Under the pieces are notes generated by a model. That model was not told the origin of the DNA and did not search any database. It worked only from the letters and a program-made list of their open reading frames with translations. Of a DNA stretch of 5,132 bases, positions 1-5,132 are shown one piece after another; positions within the stretch are counted from its first letter, which is position 1; each line of letters starts with the position of its first letter. Source of the stretch: an uncultured Collinsella sp. (GTDB lineage: Bacteria > Actinomycetota > Coriobacteriia > Coriobacteriales > Coriobacteriaceae); the NCBI GenBank assembly GCA_900554255.1, contig USGN01000102.1, positions 1 through 5,132 of the forward strand, in the 5' to 3' direction. A program made the position numbers and the translations under genes.

Positions 1-628
1 TCACGTAGCCGCGCGTGGCGATGGAAAGCGCCATCTGCGCGTTTTGCTCGACCAGAAGCACCGTGGTGCCGGCCTTGTGCAGGTCCTCAACAATCTGGAA
101 GATCTGTTCGATCAGAATCGGCGCCAGACCCATGGAAGGTTCGTCGAGCATAAGCAGTTTGGGGTTACTCATAAGGGCGCGCCCCATAACGAGCATCTGC
201 TGCTCGCCGCCTGAAAGGGTACCGGCGACCTGGCGACGACGTTCCTTCAGGCGCGGGAACTGCTCGTAGACGCGCTCCAGGCCCGGAGCCACCGTGGACT
301 TGGGCTGCGTATAGGCACCCATCTCCAGGTTCTCCTCAACCGTCATCTGCAAAAAGGCGCGACGACCCTCGGGAACTTGAGCCAGGCCCTTACCAACCAG
401 CTTATCAGCGGGCGTATGGGTAATGTCCTCGCCCATAAACTTGATGGAGCCGGTCTTGGAGCGCAGCAGGCCCGAGACGGTCTTGAGCGTCGTGGACTTA
501 CCGGCGCCGTTGGCACCGATCAAGGCCACGATCTCACCCTCGTTGACGTTAAAGGAGATGTCCTTGATGGCGTGGATGGCGCCGTACCAGACGTTGATGT
601 TGTAGACGGAAAGCATCGGCTCTGCCAT
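1..628 (-). CDS. livF: LivF-type ATPase of branched-chain amino acid ABC importer (3' end cut by window)
   Basis: This is one of the two cytoplasmic ATPases that drive the branched-chain amino acid importer. I translated 209 codons from the ATG at 628; the frame is still open at base 1, so the C-terminus (probably some 25-30 residues, judging from usual LivF length) lies outside. Visible motifs are the aromatic A-loop residue Y15, Walker A GANGAGKST (38-46), Q-loop Q84 in AQVPEGRR, ABC signature LSGGEQQ (138-144), Walker B LLMLDEP (158-164) and the D-loop SMGLAP (165-170). At the switch-histidine position the sequence is VEQN (193-196), with Gln instead of His. This is typical of LivF, whereas the partner LivG keeps His. 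The start codon directly follows the livG stop (TAAATG), with the Shine-Dalgarno AAGGGGGAG at 635-643, six bases upstream and inside livG. That points to translational coupling. The product assignment is firm; substrate specificity within the hydrophobic amino acid family is inferred. Confidence 0.96.
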   Translation of the reverse strand, partial: MAEPMLSVYNINVWYGAIHAIKDISFNVNEGEIVALIGANGAGKSTTLKTVSGLLRSKTGSIKFMGEDITHTPADKLVGKGLAQVPEGRRAFLQMTVEENLEMGAYTQPKSTVAPGLERVYEQFPRLKERRRQVAGTLSGGEQQMLVMGRALMSNPKLLMLDEPSMGLAPILIEQIFQIVEDLHKAGTTVLLVEQNAQMALSIATRGYV

Positions 629-1489
629 TTAGTTCTCCCCCTTATCCTGCTTACCCAGATACGCCTCGATAACGGCATCGTTGTTCTGGATTTCCTCGGC
701 GGTACCCTTGGCGATGACCTTACCAAAGTTGAGCACGCAGATGCCCTCGCAGATGTTCATAACGAGCGACATATCATGCTCGATAAGCATGATGGCAATG
801 CCAAAGGTGTCGCGAATCTTGACGATGTTCTCCATGAGCTCCGCGGTCTCGGACGGGTTCATGCCGGCGGCAGGCTCGTCAAGCAGCAGTAGCTTGGGGT
901 TGGTGGCAAGCGCGCGGACGATCTCCAGGCGACGCTGGGCACCATAAGGCAGCGATCCGGCCTGCTCGTTTGCCAGGTGCTCCATATCAAAGATGGACAG
1001 CAGTTCCATGGCGCGCTCGTGGGCGGCCTTCTCGTGTTTCCAATACGTCGGCAGGCGCAGCACGCCCTCAAAGCCGGAGTAGCGCTCCTGGTTGTGCAGG
1101 CCGACCTTAACGTTGTCCTCCACCGTCATGGTGTTGAACAGACGGATGTTCTGGAACGTACGGGCAATACCCATGCGGTTGACCTGGTAGACCGACTTGC
1201 CCGAAGTGTCCTCACCGTCGAGCAGGATGGTGCCGTGCGTAGGCTGGTACACCTTGGTGAGCAGGTTGAAGACCGTGGTCTTGCCGGCACCGTTGGGGCC
1301 GATGAGACCGGCAATCTCGGTCTTGCCGATGGTTAGGCTAAAGTCGTCGACCGCCTTAAGGCCGCCGAATTCAATGCCCAGGTGAATGCACTCGAGCGCC
1401 GGGCGCTGGCCCAGGTCGCGGTCGGGAACGATGGCGCCAGAAGGATACGGGACCATCTTGCCCTTGTTGAACTCAAACTTACTGGGCAT
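629..1489 (-). CDS. livG: LivG-type ATPase of branched-chain amino acid ABC importer
   Basis: This is the second cytoplasmic ATPase of the importer, expected to pair with LivF under the LivH-LivM permease. The 286-residue product has Walker A GPNGAGKTT (64-72), Q-loop Q113 in ARTFQNIRLF, a LivG-style signature LPYGAQRRLEI (180-190), Walker B LLLLDEP (200-206), switch His238 in IEHDMSLVM, and the family's C-terminal IEAYLG (274-279). About 30 extra residues, including a basic Lys/Pro-rich stretch, precede the ABC domain, which makes it slightly longer than the usual LivG of about 255 residues. I chose the ATG at 1489 rather than the longer in-frame start at 1516. The perfect Shine-Dalgarno AAGGAGGTG (1497-1505) stands seven bases before it, and the longer version would put that Shine-Dalgarno inside the coding region. 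The gene overlaps the end of livM by 11 bases and abuts livF. Function is clear from motifs and neighbours. Confidence 0.96.
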   Translation of the reverse strand: MPSKFEFNKGKMVPYPSGAIVPDRDLGQRPALECIHLGIEFGGLKAVDDFSLTIGKTEIAGLIGPNGAGKTTVFNLLTKVYQPTHGTILLDGEDTSGKSVYQVNRMGIARTFQNIRLFNTMTVEDNVKVGLHNQERYSGFEGVLRLPTYWKHEKAAHERAMELLSIFDMEHLANEQAGSLPYGAQRRLEIVRALATNPKLLLLDEPAAGMNPSETAELMENIVKIRDTFGIAIMLIEHDMSLVMNICEGICVLNFGKVIAKGTAEEIQNNDAVIEAYLGKQDKGEN

Positions 1490-2558
1490 CGGCTGCCACC
1501 TCCTTCTTGGAAGCAAAGCGGTCCTTGACGCGACCGAAGAACGCCTTGAGCTGCGGGTTGTTGGTAAAAATCATGACCAGGATCAGCACGATGGCGTAGA
1601 TGAGCATGCGGTAGTCCGAGAACTGACGAAGCAGCTCGGGAAGCACCGTGAGCAACGCCGCCGCGATGACGGAACCGCGCATGTTGCCCAGGCCGCCCAG
1701 GACCACGAACACCAGGATGAGGATCGACGTGTTGAAGTCGAACTTGGTGGCGGAGAGCTGCGAGAAGTTACCGCCGAAGAGAGCTCCGGCAGCACCGGCG
1801 AGGGCAGCGGAAACCACGAAGGCGATCATGCGGTACTCCGTGACGGAGATGCCTACGGACTCGGCTGCAATCTTGTTATCGCGCACGGCCATAATGGCAC
1901 GGCCGGTACGGCTGCGGACCAGGTTGAGCACGATCACGAGTGCGACCATGACCAGGATGGCACCGGCGAGGAAGGTCGAGTACGTCGACACGCCCGAGGC
2001 GCCCTGGGCGCCCTTGATGATGGCGGTGCCGTCCTCGAGCAGGTGCAGGTCGTCGATCGTAGAGTTGCCCGTGATGTTAAAAATCACGTGCAGGCCGCGG
2101 GAGTCGACACCCACGATAAGGCAAGTGACGATCTCTTTGATGATCTCGCCAAAAGCCAGGGTCACGATGGCCAGATAGTCGCCGCTCAGGCGCAGGACCG
2201 GGATACCAATCAAGAAGCCCAAGATGGCAGCGGCGATAGCGCCGACCACAATGCTGATGATCAGACGCATCGGATCGGACGGAACGGCGCTCTCCAGCGC
2301 GACGGCGGTGACGATGCCCGTGTAGGCACCGACGCTCATAAAGCCCGCGTGGCCCAGCGACAAGTCGCCCGCGATGCCGACGACGAGGTTGAGGGAAATG
2401 GCCATGACGATATAGGCCGTGATGGGAACCAGCTGACCGGCGATCATGCGCGGAATCATGTGGTTAGACTGCATAAAGAACACGATGGCGAAGGCCACGA
2501 TGCACATGGCGTACGTGACAAAGTCGTGACGCGTCTGCTTGTCTTTAAGAAACTTCAT
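1479..2558 (-). CDS. livM: LivM-type permease of branched-chain amino acid ABC importer
   Basis: This is an integral membrane permease that forms the translocation path together with LivH. The 359-residue product is strongly hydrophobic, with multiple membrane segments, a basic N-terminus (KFLKDKQTRHD) and a charged, Lys-rich C-terminal tail. Family hallmarks are GDLSLGHAGFMSVGAY (64-79), LSGDYLAIVTLAFGEI (124-139), the cytoplasmic EAA-like coupling loop AVRDNKIAAESVGI (224-237), which should contact the ATPases, and GGLGNMRGS (288-296). A polar extracytoplasmic loop at about 150-195 has VDSRGL where relatives, as I recall them, often carry a TGG-x-x-GL pattern. Two starts are possible. The ATG at 2558 has AGGTGA (2564-2569) five bases upstream; a GTG at 2567 would abut the livH stop and add three residues. 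I prefer the ATG. The last codons overlap the livG start and contain the livG Shine-Dalgarno. Confidence 0.95.
   Translation of the reverse strand: MKFLKDKQTRHDFVTYAMCIVAFAIVFFMQSNHMIPRMIAGQLVPITAYIVMAISLNLVVGIAGDLSLGHAGFMSVGAYTGIVTAVALESAVPSDPMRLIISIVVGAIAAAILGFLIGIPVLRLSGDYLAIVTLAFGEIIKEIVTCLIVGVDSRGLHVIFNITGNSTIDDLHLLEDGTAIIKGAQGASGVSTYSTFLAGAILVMVALVIVLNLVRSRTGRAIMAVRDNKIAAESVGISVTEYRMIAFVVSAALAGAAGALFGGNFSQLSATKFDFNTSILILVFVVLGGLGNMRGSVIAAALLTVLPELLRQFSDYRMLIYAIVLILVMIFTNNPQLKAFFGRVKDRFASKKEVAADAQ
1497..1505 (-). promoter_or_regulatory. livG Shine-Dalgarno, decides the start
   Basis: The minus strand reads AAGGAGGTG here, a full match to the anti-Shine-Dalgarno core, seven bases before the ATG at 1489. 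It is embedded in the last codons of livM (Lys-Lys-Glu-Val-Ala), so ribosomes finishing livM are well placed to start livG. It rules against the longer in-frame start at 1516. Confidence 0.9.
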
Positions 2559-2567
2559 AACGCTCAC

Positions 2568-3449
2568 CTACACCTTCTCGGGGACGTACTTGCCCAAGAG
2601 GCCGGCAGGCTTGACGAGCAGGACGATGATCAAAACACCAAAGACGATGGAGTTGGCAAGGCTCGTGGAAATGTAAGCCTGCGCCATCGCCTCGATGATG
2701 CCGATGAGAATGCCACCGACAAAGGCACCGGGGATGGAGCCGATGCCGCCGAAGACGGCGGCGTCGAAGGCCTTGATGCCAGGCATGGCACCCGTCGTGG
2801 GCTGCAGCACCGGCGAGTAGGAGCACAGGAGCACGCCGGCGATGGCGGCAAGCGCCGAGCCGATGGCAAACGTCATCGAGATGGTGCGGTTGACGTTGAT
2901 GCCCATGAGCTGAGCGGCGGCCTTGTCCTCGGACACGGCGCGCATGGCCTTGCCCATCTTGGTCTTACCTGTAAAGAACATCAGGCCGGCCATGATAACC
3001 AGGCAGGCGACGATGGTGACGAGCGAGACGGCGCTTACGTTGAACTTGGCCAAGAACTCCGGCACCTGGAAGGTGACGAGCGAAGTGAAGTTCTTGGGCG
3101 TGGCGCCCCACAGAAGCTGCGCGGCGTTCTGCAGGAAGTAAGACACGCCGATGGCCGTGATCAGAACGGCCAGCGGGCCTGCTTGGCGCAGCGGCTTATA
3201 GGCCAGACCCTCAATGAGAACACCGAGAACCGTGCAGACCACACAAGAGAGAACTACAGATGCCCAGCCCGGGAGGCCGAGATACGACGTGGCGCAGAAC
3301 GAGACATAGGCACCGACCATGATGACGTCGCCGTGAGCGAAGTTGAGCATCTTGGCGATACCGTAGACCATGGTGTAGCCCAACGCGATGATGGCGTAGA
3401 CGCTGCCCATGGACAGGCCGTTGACCAGGTATTGGATAAAGACCGTCAT
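2568..3449 (-). CDS. livH: LivH-type permease of branched-chain amino acid ABC importer
   Basis: This is the partner permease of LivM in the membrane. The 293-residue product matches the usual LivH length and is built of hydrophobic segments. Hallmarks are the N-terminal NGLSMGSVYAIIALGYTMVY (10-29), the signature NFAHGD (36-41), the cytoplasmic EAA-like coupling loop MRAVSEDKAAAQLMGI (169-184), and FGGIGSIPGA (233-242). I chose the ATG at 3449. The Shine-Dalgarno AAAGGGGG (3459-3466) is nine bases upstream, while the ATG at 3458 sits directly against it with no spacing. A still longer frame to 3542 would run through the intergenic hairpins and is not credible. It is the first gene after the hairpin-rich 139-base gap behind livK, so its expression probably depends on readthrough. 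Its TAG stop is followed within nine bases by livM. Confidence 0.96.
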   Translation of the reverse strand: MTVFIQYLVNGLSMGSVYAIIALGYTMVYGIAKMLNFAHGDVIMVGAYVSFCATSYLGLPGWASVVLSCVVCTVLGVLIEGLAYKPLRQAGPLAVLITAIGVSYFLQNAAQLLWGATPKNFTSLVTFQVPEFLAKFNVSAVSLVTIVACLVIMAGLMFFTGKTKMGKAMRAVSEDKAAAQLMGINVNRTISMTFAIGSALAAIAGVLLCSYSPVLQPTTGAMPGIKAFDAAVFGGIGSIPGAFVGGILIGIIEAMAQAYISTSLANSIVFGVLIIVLLVKPAGLLGKYVPEKV

Positions 3450-3458
3450 GTTCCACAT

Positions 3459-3466
3459 CCCCCTTT
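3459..3466 (-). promoter_or_regulatory. livH Shine-Dalgarno, decides the start
   Basis: The minus strand reads AAAGGGGG, nine bases before the ATG at 3449. The alternative ATG at 3458 follows with zero spacing and could not use it. This supports the shorter LivH N-terminus, which also matches the family. Confidence 0.85.
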
Positions 3467-3490
3467 CGAATAGGTTTCCAGTTGATGTAT

Positions 3491-3514
3491 GAAAACGGGA
3501 CGTTACATCGTCCC
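3491..3514 (-). terminator. Terminator-like hairpin between livK and livH
   Basis: In transcript sense the sequence is GGGACG, loop AUGUAA, CGUCCC, then GUUUUC. That is a perfect six-base-pair GC-rich stem followed after one base by four U residues, which looks like a modest intrinsic terminator. It lies 42 bases before livH. Because livH, livM, livG and livF have no obvious promoter of their own, it is more likely a partial terminator (attenuator) than an absolute one. Confidence 0.6.
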
Positions 3515-3525
3515 TAGATACCAAG

Positions 3526-3557
3526 CAAGCAGGGAAGGCCAAAACCTCCCCTGCTTG
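3526..3557 (-). other. Strong RNA hairpin in the livK-livH gap
   Basis: In transcript sense, CAAGCAGGGGAGG pairs with CCUUCCCUGCUUG across a UUUUGG loop. This makes 13 continuous base pairs with a single G-U wobble. No U-run follows directly, so on its own it is not a classic terminator. It could block exonucleases and protect the livK message, or assist the terminator-like hairpin 11 bases downstream. CAAG is repeated at its 3' base (3521-3528 on the plus strand), so the lower stem could also pair in a shifted register. Confidence 0.7.
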
Positions 3558-3562
3558 GGATC

Positions 3563-3584
3563 AAAACCGCTCTATGTAAGGCGG
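3563..3584 (-). terminator. Weak hairpin plus U-run just after livK
   Basis: Within five bases of the livK stop the transcript reads CCGC, ten bases, GCGG, then UUUU. The stem is only four pairs with a large loop, so this is weak by itself. It is listed because it is the first of three successive hairpins in the 139-base gap. Confidence 0.3.
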
Positions 3585-3588
3585 CCAA

Positions 3589-4776
3589 TTAGGCCTGTAC
3601 GTACTTGCCGTCGGTGATGACGTAAGCCGTGGGCTCCTTCTGGACCTGGCCCTTATCGTTCCAGGTGAGCTTGCCGGTCAGACCGTCAACGGTAATCTTG
3701 AGCATAGCCTTAGACAGCTTCTCGGCGGCCTCGGTCGGGTCGGCGTCGACACCAAGACCGGCCTCCTTGAGGGCCTCGGCCACCGCGTGCACGCCGTCGT
3801 AGGCGTCGGCGGCAAACTGGTCGGGAGTATCGCCGTACTTATCCTTGTAAGCGTTGACGAAGTCGGCGTTCTTCTCGTCGTCGGCGGAGAACGGGGTCAT
3901 GAGCAGCAGGCCCTCGGCAAGAGAGGTATCGAAGCCCTCAACGCCCAGGATGCCGTCCATGCCGTCGCAGCCCATCATCTTGACGTCGTAGCCCATGTCC
4001 TTGGCGTTCTTGAGCAGGACGGACGCCGGCGTGTAGTAGATCGGCGCAAAGATCATGGTGGCGCCGGCCTGCTTGGCCTTGGTCAGCTGGTTGGTAAAGC
4101 TCGTGGCGGAGTCGTCCTTAAAGGTCTCCTCGTCAACAACCTCGAGCTTGGACTCAGCGGCCTGGGCCTTAAAGGAATCTGCGACACCCGCAGAATAAGC
4201 GTCGCCGGAGTTATAGAACAGCACGAACTTCTCGTCCGCATATTTCTCTGCCAGGAACTTGGCAGCGTTGACGCCCTGGTTGGGGTCGGTGAAGCAAACC
4301 TGGAAGACGCAATCCTTGCCGTCGGTGACGTCCTCGGAGGACGCGGACGGGGTGATCATGAACGTCTTGGGGTCGTTACCACACTCAGCGGCAACGGCAA
4401 CCGACGCACCCGTGGTGGTCGGGCCGACGAGGGCCTGCATGCCCCAGTCGAGCAGGGTATTCAAGGCGTTGACGGCCTTCTCGCCGTCGGCCTGGTCATC
4501 CTCGGCCTTGCTGGCAAGCGGCAGCTCCTTGGTGGAGAAGTCCTTGCAGCCAAGCTCGACACCCTGGGTAACGGACTTGCCGTAGGACGCGTTGGCGCCG
4601 GTCAGCGGGCCGATGGTGCCGATCTTAAACGAAGCGTCACCCGAAGCGGAACCGCTGTCGCCGCCGTTGGAGGAGCAGCCAGCTAGAATGGACATCGCCC
4701 CCAGACCTGCTGCGCTCGCGATAACGCTCCTGCGATTCATAACAGGGTTCAATGACTTACCGGTGAGGCTCGACAT
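3589..4776 (-). CDS. livK: LivK-type branched-chain amino acid binding lipoprotein
   Basis: This is the extracytoplasmic substrate-binding protein of the importer, a periplasmic-binding-protein type I fold of the Leu/Ile/Val-binding family. The 395-residue precursor has a basic n-region (MNRRS, 13-17), a hydrophobic h-region and the lipobox LAGC (31-34). Cys34 should therefore be lipidated, followed by a Gly/Ser/Asp-rich linker to about residue 49. The mature protein begins with the family pattern KIGTIGPLTGANASYG (51-66), then DDQADGEKAV (93-102) and the ligand-site region VGPTTTGASVAVA (117-129), and ends with PTAYVITDGKYVQA. The start at 4776 has AGGAG (4783-4787) six bases upstream; the later Met13 has no Shine-Dalgarno, so the longer n-region is likely real. 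The RRSVI sequence could also be read as a twin-arginine signal. It is the first gene of the operon and is followed by hairpins that may limit downstream transcription. The exact ligand cannot be read from sequence. Confidence 0.95.
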   Translation of the reverse strand: MSSLTGKSLNPVMNRRSVIASAAGLGAMSILAGCSSNGGDSGSASGDASFKIGTIGPLTGANASYGKSVTQGVELGCKDFSTKELPLASKAEDDQADGEKAVNALNTLLDWGMQALVGPTTTGASVAVAAECGNDPKTFMITPSASSEDVTDGKDCVFQVCFTDPNQGVNAAKFLAEKYADEKFVLFYNSGDAYSAGVADSFKAQAAESKLEVVDEETFKDDSATSFTNQLTKAKQAGATMIFAPIYYTPASVLLKNAKDMGYDVKMMGCDGMDGILGVEGFDTSLAEGLLLMTPFSADDEKNADFVNAYKDKYGDTPDQFAADAYDGVHAVAEALKEAGLGVDADPTEAAEKLSKAMLKITVDGLTGKLTWNDKGQVQKEPTAYVITDGKYVQA

Positions 4777-4797
4777 GCGGCTCTCCTCTCAAATCTC

Positions 4798-4818
4798 GTC
4801 GGGTTTCGGTAGCCCGAC
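4798..4818 (-). other. Leader hairpin next to the livK Shine-Dalgarno
   Basis: The transcript reads GUCGGG, nine loop bases, CCCGAC: a perfect six-base-pair stem whose 3' foot ends about ten bases before the AGGAG of livK. It could influence ribosome access or message stability. It has no U-run and is not terminator-like. Confidence 0.5.
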
Positions 4819-4829
4819 AGGCCATCCTT

Positions 4830-4843
4830 CGCCGTGTTCGGCG
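4830..4843 (-). other. Small leader hairpin upstream of livK
   Basis: The transcript reads CGCCG, loop AACA, CGGCG: five GC pairs on a four-base loop. With the hairpin at 4798-4818 it makes a two-hairpin leader. I recognise no known riboswitch class here. Confidence 0.45.
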
Positions 4844-4870
4844 TTCGCAAAATAGTAGACGCTTTAGTTG

Positions 4871-4899
4871 AGAAAAGTGGCGATTATTTCAACTTTTCT
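4871..4899. promoter_or_regulatory. Inverted repeat downstream of the candidate promoter
   Basis: AGAAAAGT (4871-4878) and ACTTTTCT (4892-4899) are perfect inverted copies with a 13-base spacer. A second, interlocked pair is AGTTGA (4866-4871) and TCAACT (4889-4894). The arrangement fits a dimeric regulator's operator in the livK leader. The AT-rich composition makes chance matches easier, so this is a candidate only. Confidence 0.35.
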
Positions 4900-4963
4900 T
4901 TTGTTTTGTCCATTTATCCAAAATTATGCGTATTTCTGTCGGTTTATACAGTTTAGCCACTTT
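4874..4963. repeat. AAAGTGGC inverted pair flanking the promoter zone
   Basis: AAAGTGGC (4874-4881) recurs inverted as GCCACTTT (4956-4963), 74 bases apart. One copy lies in the spacer of the candidate promoter and the other in the leader. Two outward-lying half sites around a start could serve a looping repressor. No protein can be assigned from this window. Confidence 0.35.
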
Positions 4964-4973
4964 ATTGTGTGAA
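4943..4973 (-). promoter_or_regulatory. Candidate livK promoter
   Basis: The minus strand has TTCACA (4973-4968), five of six to the -35 consensus, then a 19-base spacer and TATAAA (4948-4943), five of six to the -10 consensus. The spacer is longer than ideal. The surrounding stretch of about 4860-4980 is clearly AT-rich against GC-rich genes, as expected of a promoter. A start near 4935 would give a leader of roughly 160 bases. Another -10-like CATAAT (4928-4923) lacks a good -35. The exact promoter is uncertain. Confidence 0.4.
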
Positions 4974-5014
4974 AGTATTGTTTCCGTTCTGTTACAAGCG
5001 TCCCTGCCCTGATT

Positions 5015-5039
5015 AAAACGACCTCACCGCTCGCGTTTT
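5015..5039 (-). terminator. Possible terminator behind the LivK-tail remnant
   Basis: AAAACG (5015-5020) and CGTTTT (5034-5039) form an inverted repeat with a 13-base loop, beginning nine bases after the TAG stop of the remnant on the minus strand. A and U runs on both sides would allow action in either direction. The stem has only two GC pairs, so strength is doubtful. Confidence 0.35.
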
Positions 5040-5047
5040 GTGCGCAC

Positions 5048-5132
5048 CTAGGCGGCGATGTACTTGCCGTCCTGAATCACATAGGCTGTAGGTCGTATGT
5101 AGTGAGCATGTTTCCAATGTTTCCGCAGCGTT
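5048..5132 (-). pseudogene. C-terminal remnant of a second LivK-like binding protein
   Basis: Reading the minus strand to a TAG at 5050-5048 gives PTAYVIQDGKYIAA as the last 14 residues. This matches the end of the intact LivK in this window, PTAYVITDGKYVQA, in 11 of 14 positions. The first six codons encode the same residues but each differs at the third base, so the two tails diverged while the protein was still under selection; it is not a recent copy. Upstream of the Pro codon (5092) the frame stays open to the window edge but reads RKHWKHAHYIR, unlike the LTWNDKGQVQKE expected in LivK. The other two frames do not restore the match. I read it as the relic of a deleted or rearranged paralogue. 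An intact but divergent gene running out of the window remains possible. Confidence 0.55.
5107..5124. repeat. Tandem nine-base direct repeat
   Basis: CATGTTTCC is followed directly by AATGTTTCC, two nine-base units differing at one base. They lie in the non-LivK-like stretch, starting 15 bases from where LivK similarity ends. This may be a trace of slippage or of the event that removed the rest of the gene. Confidence 0.5.

Noticed and set aside
377..892. A 171-codon plus-strand open frame opposite the livF-livG junction.
   Set aside because: It crosses two well-supported ATPase genes in antisense and its composition is that of a shadow frame.
1490..1516. A longer livG start giving nine extra residues (MLPRRRWQP).
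   Set aside because: It would lie upstream of the strong AAGGAGGTG, which is correctly spaced for the ATG at 1489.
1386..3473. A 695-codon open frame on the plus strand, antisense to livM and livH.
   Set aside because: It mirrors the codon phase of the GC-rich genes opposite. Its product is abnormally rich in His, Asp and Gly with no fold-like pattern, and the opposing genes have complete family motifs.
3787..4686. A 299-codon plus-strand open frame opposite livK.
   Set aside because: It is a repetitive Gly/Val/Leu-rich shadow translation caused by codon bias in livK; there is no domain or ribosome site to support it.
4884..4913. A nine-residue Lys-rich mini-frame (MDKTKEKLK) in the livK leader on the minus strand.
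   Set aside because: The ribosome site is poor (GGA at four bases), and Lys codons are expected by chance in such A-rich DNA. There is no attenuator of the classical leader-peptide kind and no branched-chain residues beyond one Leu.
5039..5046. The palindrome GTGCGCAC next to the remnant's stop codon.
   Set aside because: It is an isolated eight-base palindrome with no partner site; this is common by chance and not linked to any feature.
1..5132. CRISPR arrays, tRNA or rRNA genes, insertion sequences, toxin-antitoxin or phage genes.
   Set aside because: None was seen; no regularly spaced repeats, cloverleaf-like segments or transposase motifs appear on either strand.

Overview
The window carries one operon, transcribed entirely on the minus strand: a branched-chain amino acid (Liv/HAAT-type) ABC importer in the order livK-livH-livM-livG-livF. 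The coding part is fairly GC-rich. The start sites have strong Shine-Dalgarno sequences, and the binding protein carries a lipoprotein signal as in Gram-positive bacteria. The protein style resembles gut Actinobacteria of the Coriobacteriia (Collinsella-like). That placement is an impression from sequence character, not a search result.

Layout from the 5' end of the operon (right) to its 3' end (left). Positions 5132-5048 hold the last 14 codons and stop of a second LivK-like protein, preceded by sequence that no longer looks like LivK. Positions 5047-4777 hold a weak terminator-like repeat, an AT-rich promoter zone with several inverted repeats, and a leader with two small hairpins in front of livK. 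livK (4776-3589) encodes the lipid-anchored substrate-binding protein. The 139-base gap 3588-3450 is packed with hairpins, at least one of them shaped like an intrinsic terminator. livH (3449-2568) and livM (2558-1479) encode the two membrane permeases. livG (1489-629) and livF (628 to beyond base 1) encode the two ATPases. livF is cut by the window edge and lacks only its C-terminal end.

The parts make a complete importer: LivK captures the amino acid outside the membrane, LivH and LivM form the channel, and LivG and LivF power transport by ATP hydrolysis. From livH onward the genes abut or overlap and each Shine-Dalgarno sequence lies in or at the end of the gene before it, so translation is probably coupled. 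The hairpin-rich gap after livK suggests that most transcripts stop or are protected there, giving more binding protein than permease.

No wholly new system is visible. The points most worth a second look are the LivK tail fossil upstream of livK, the hairpin cluster between livK and livH, the symmetrical repeats around the promoter, and a possible twin-arginine lipoprotein signal on LivK.
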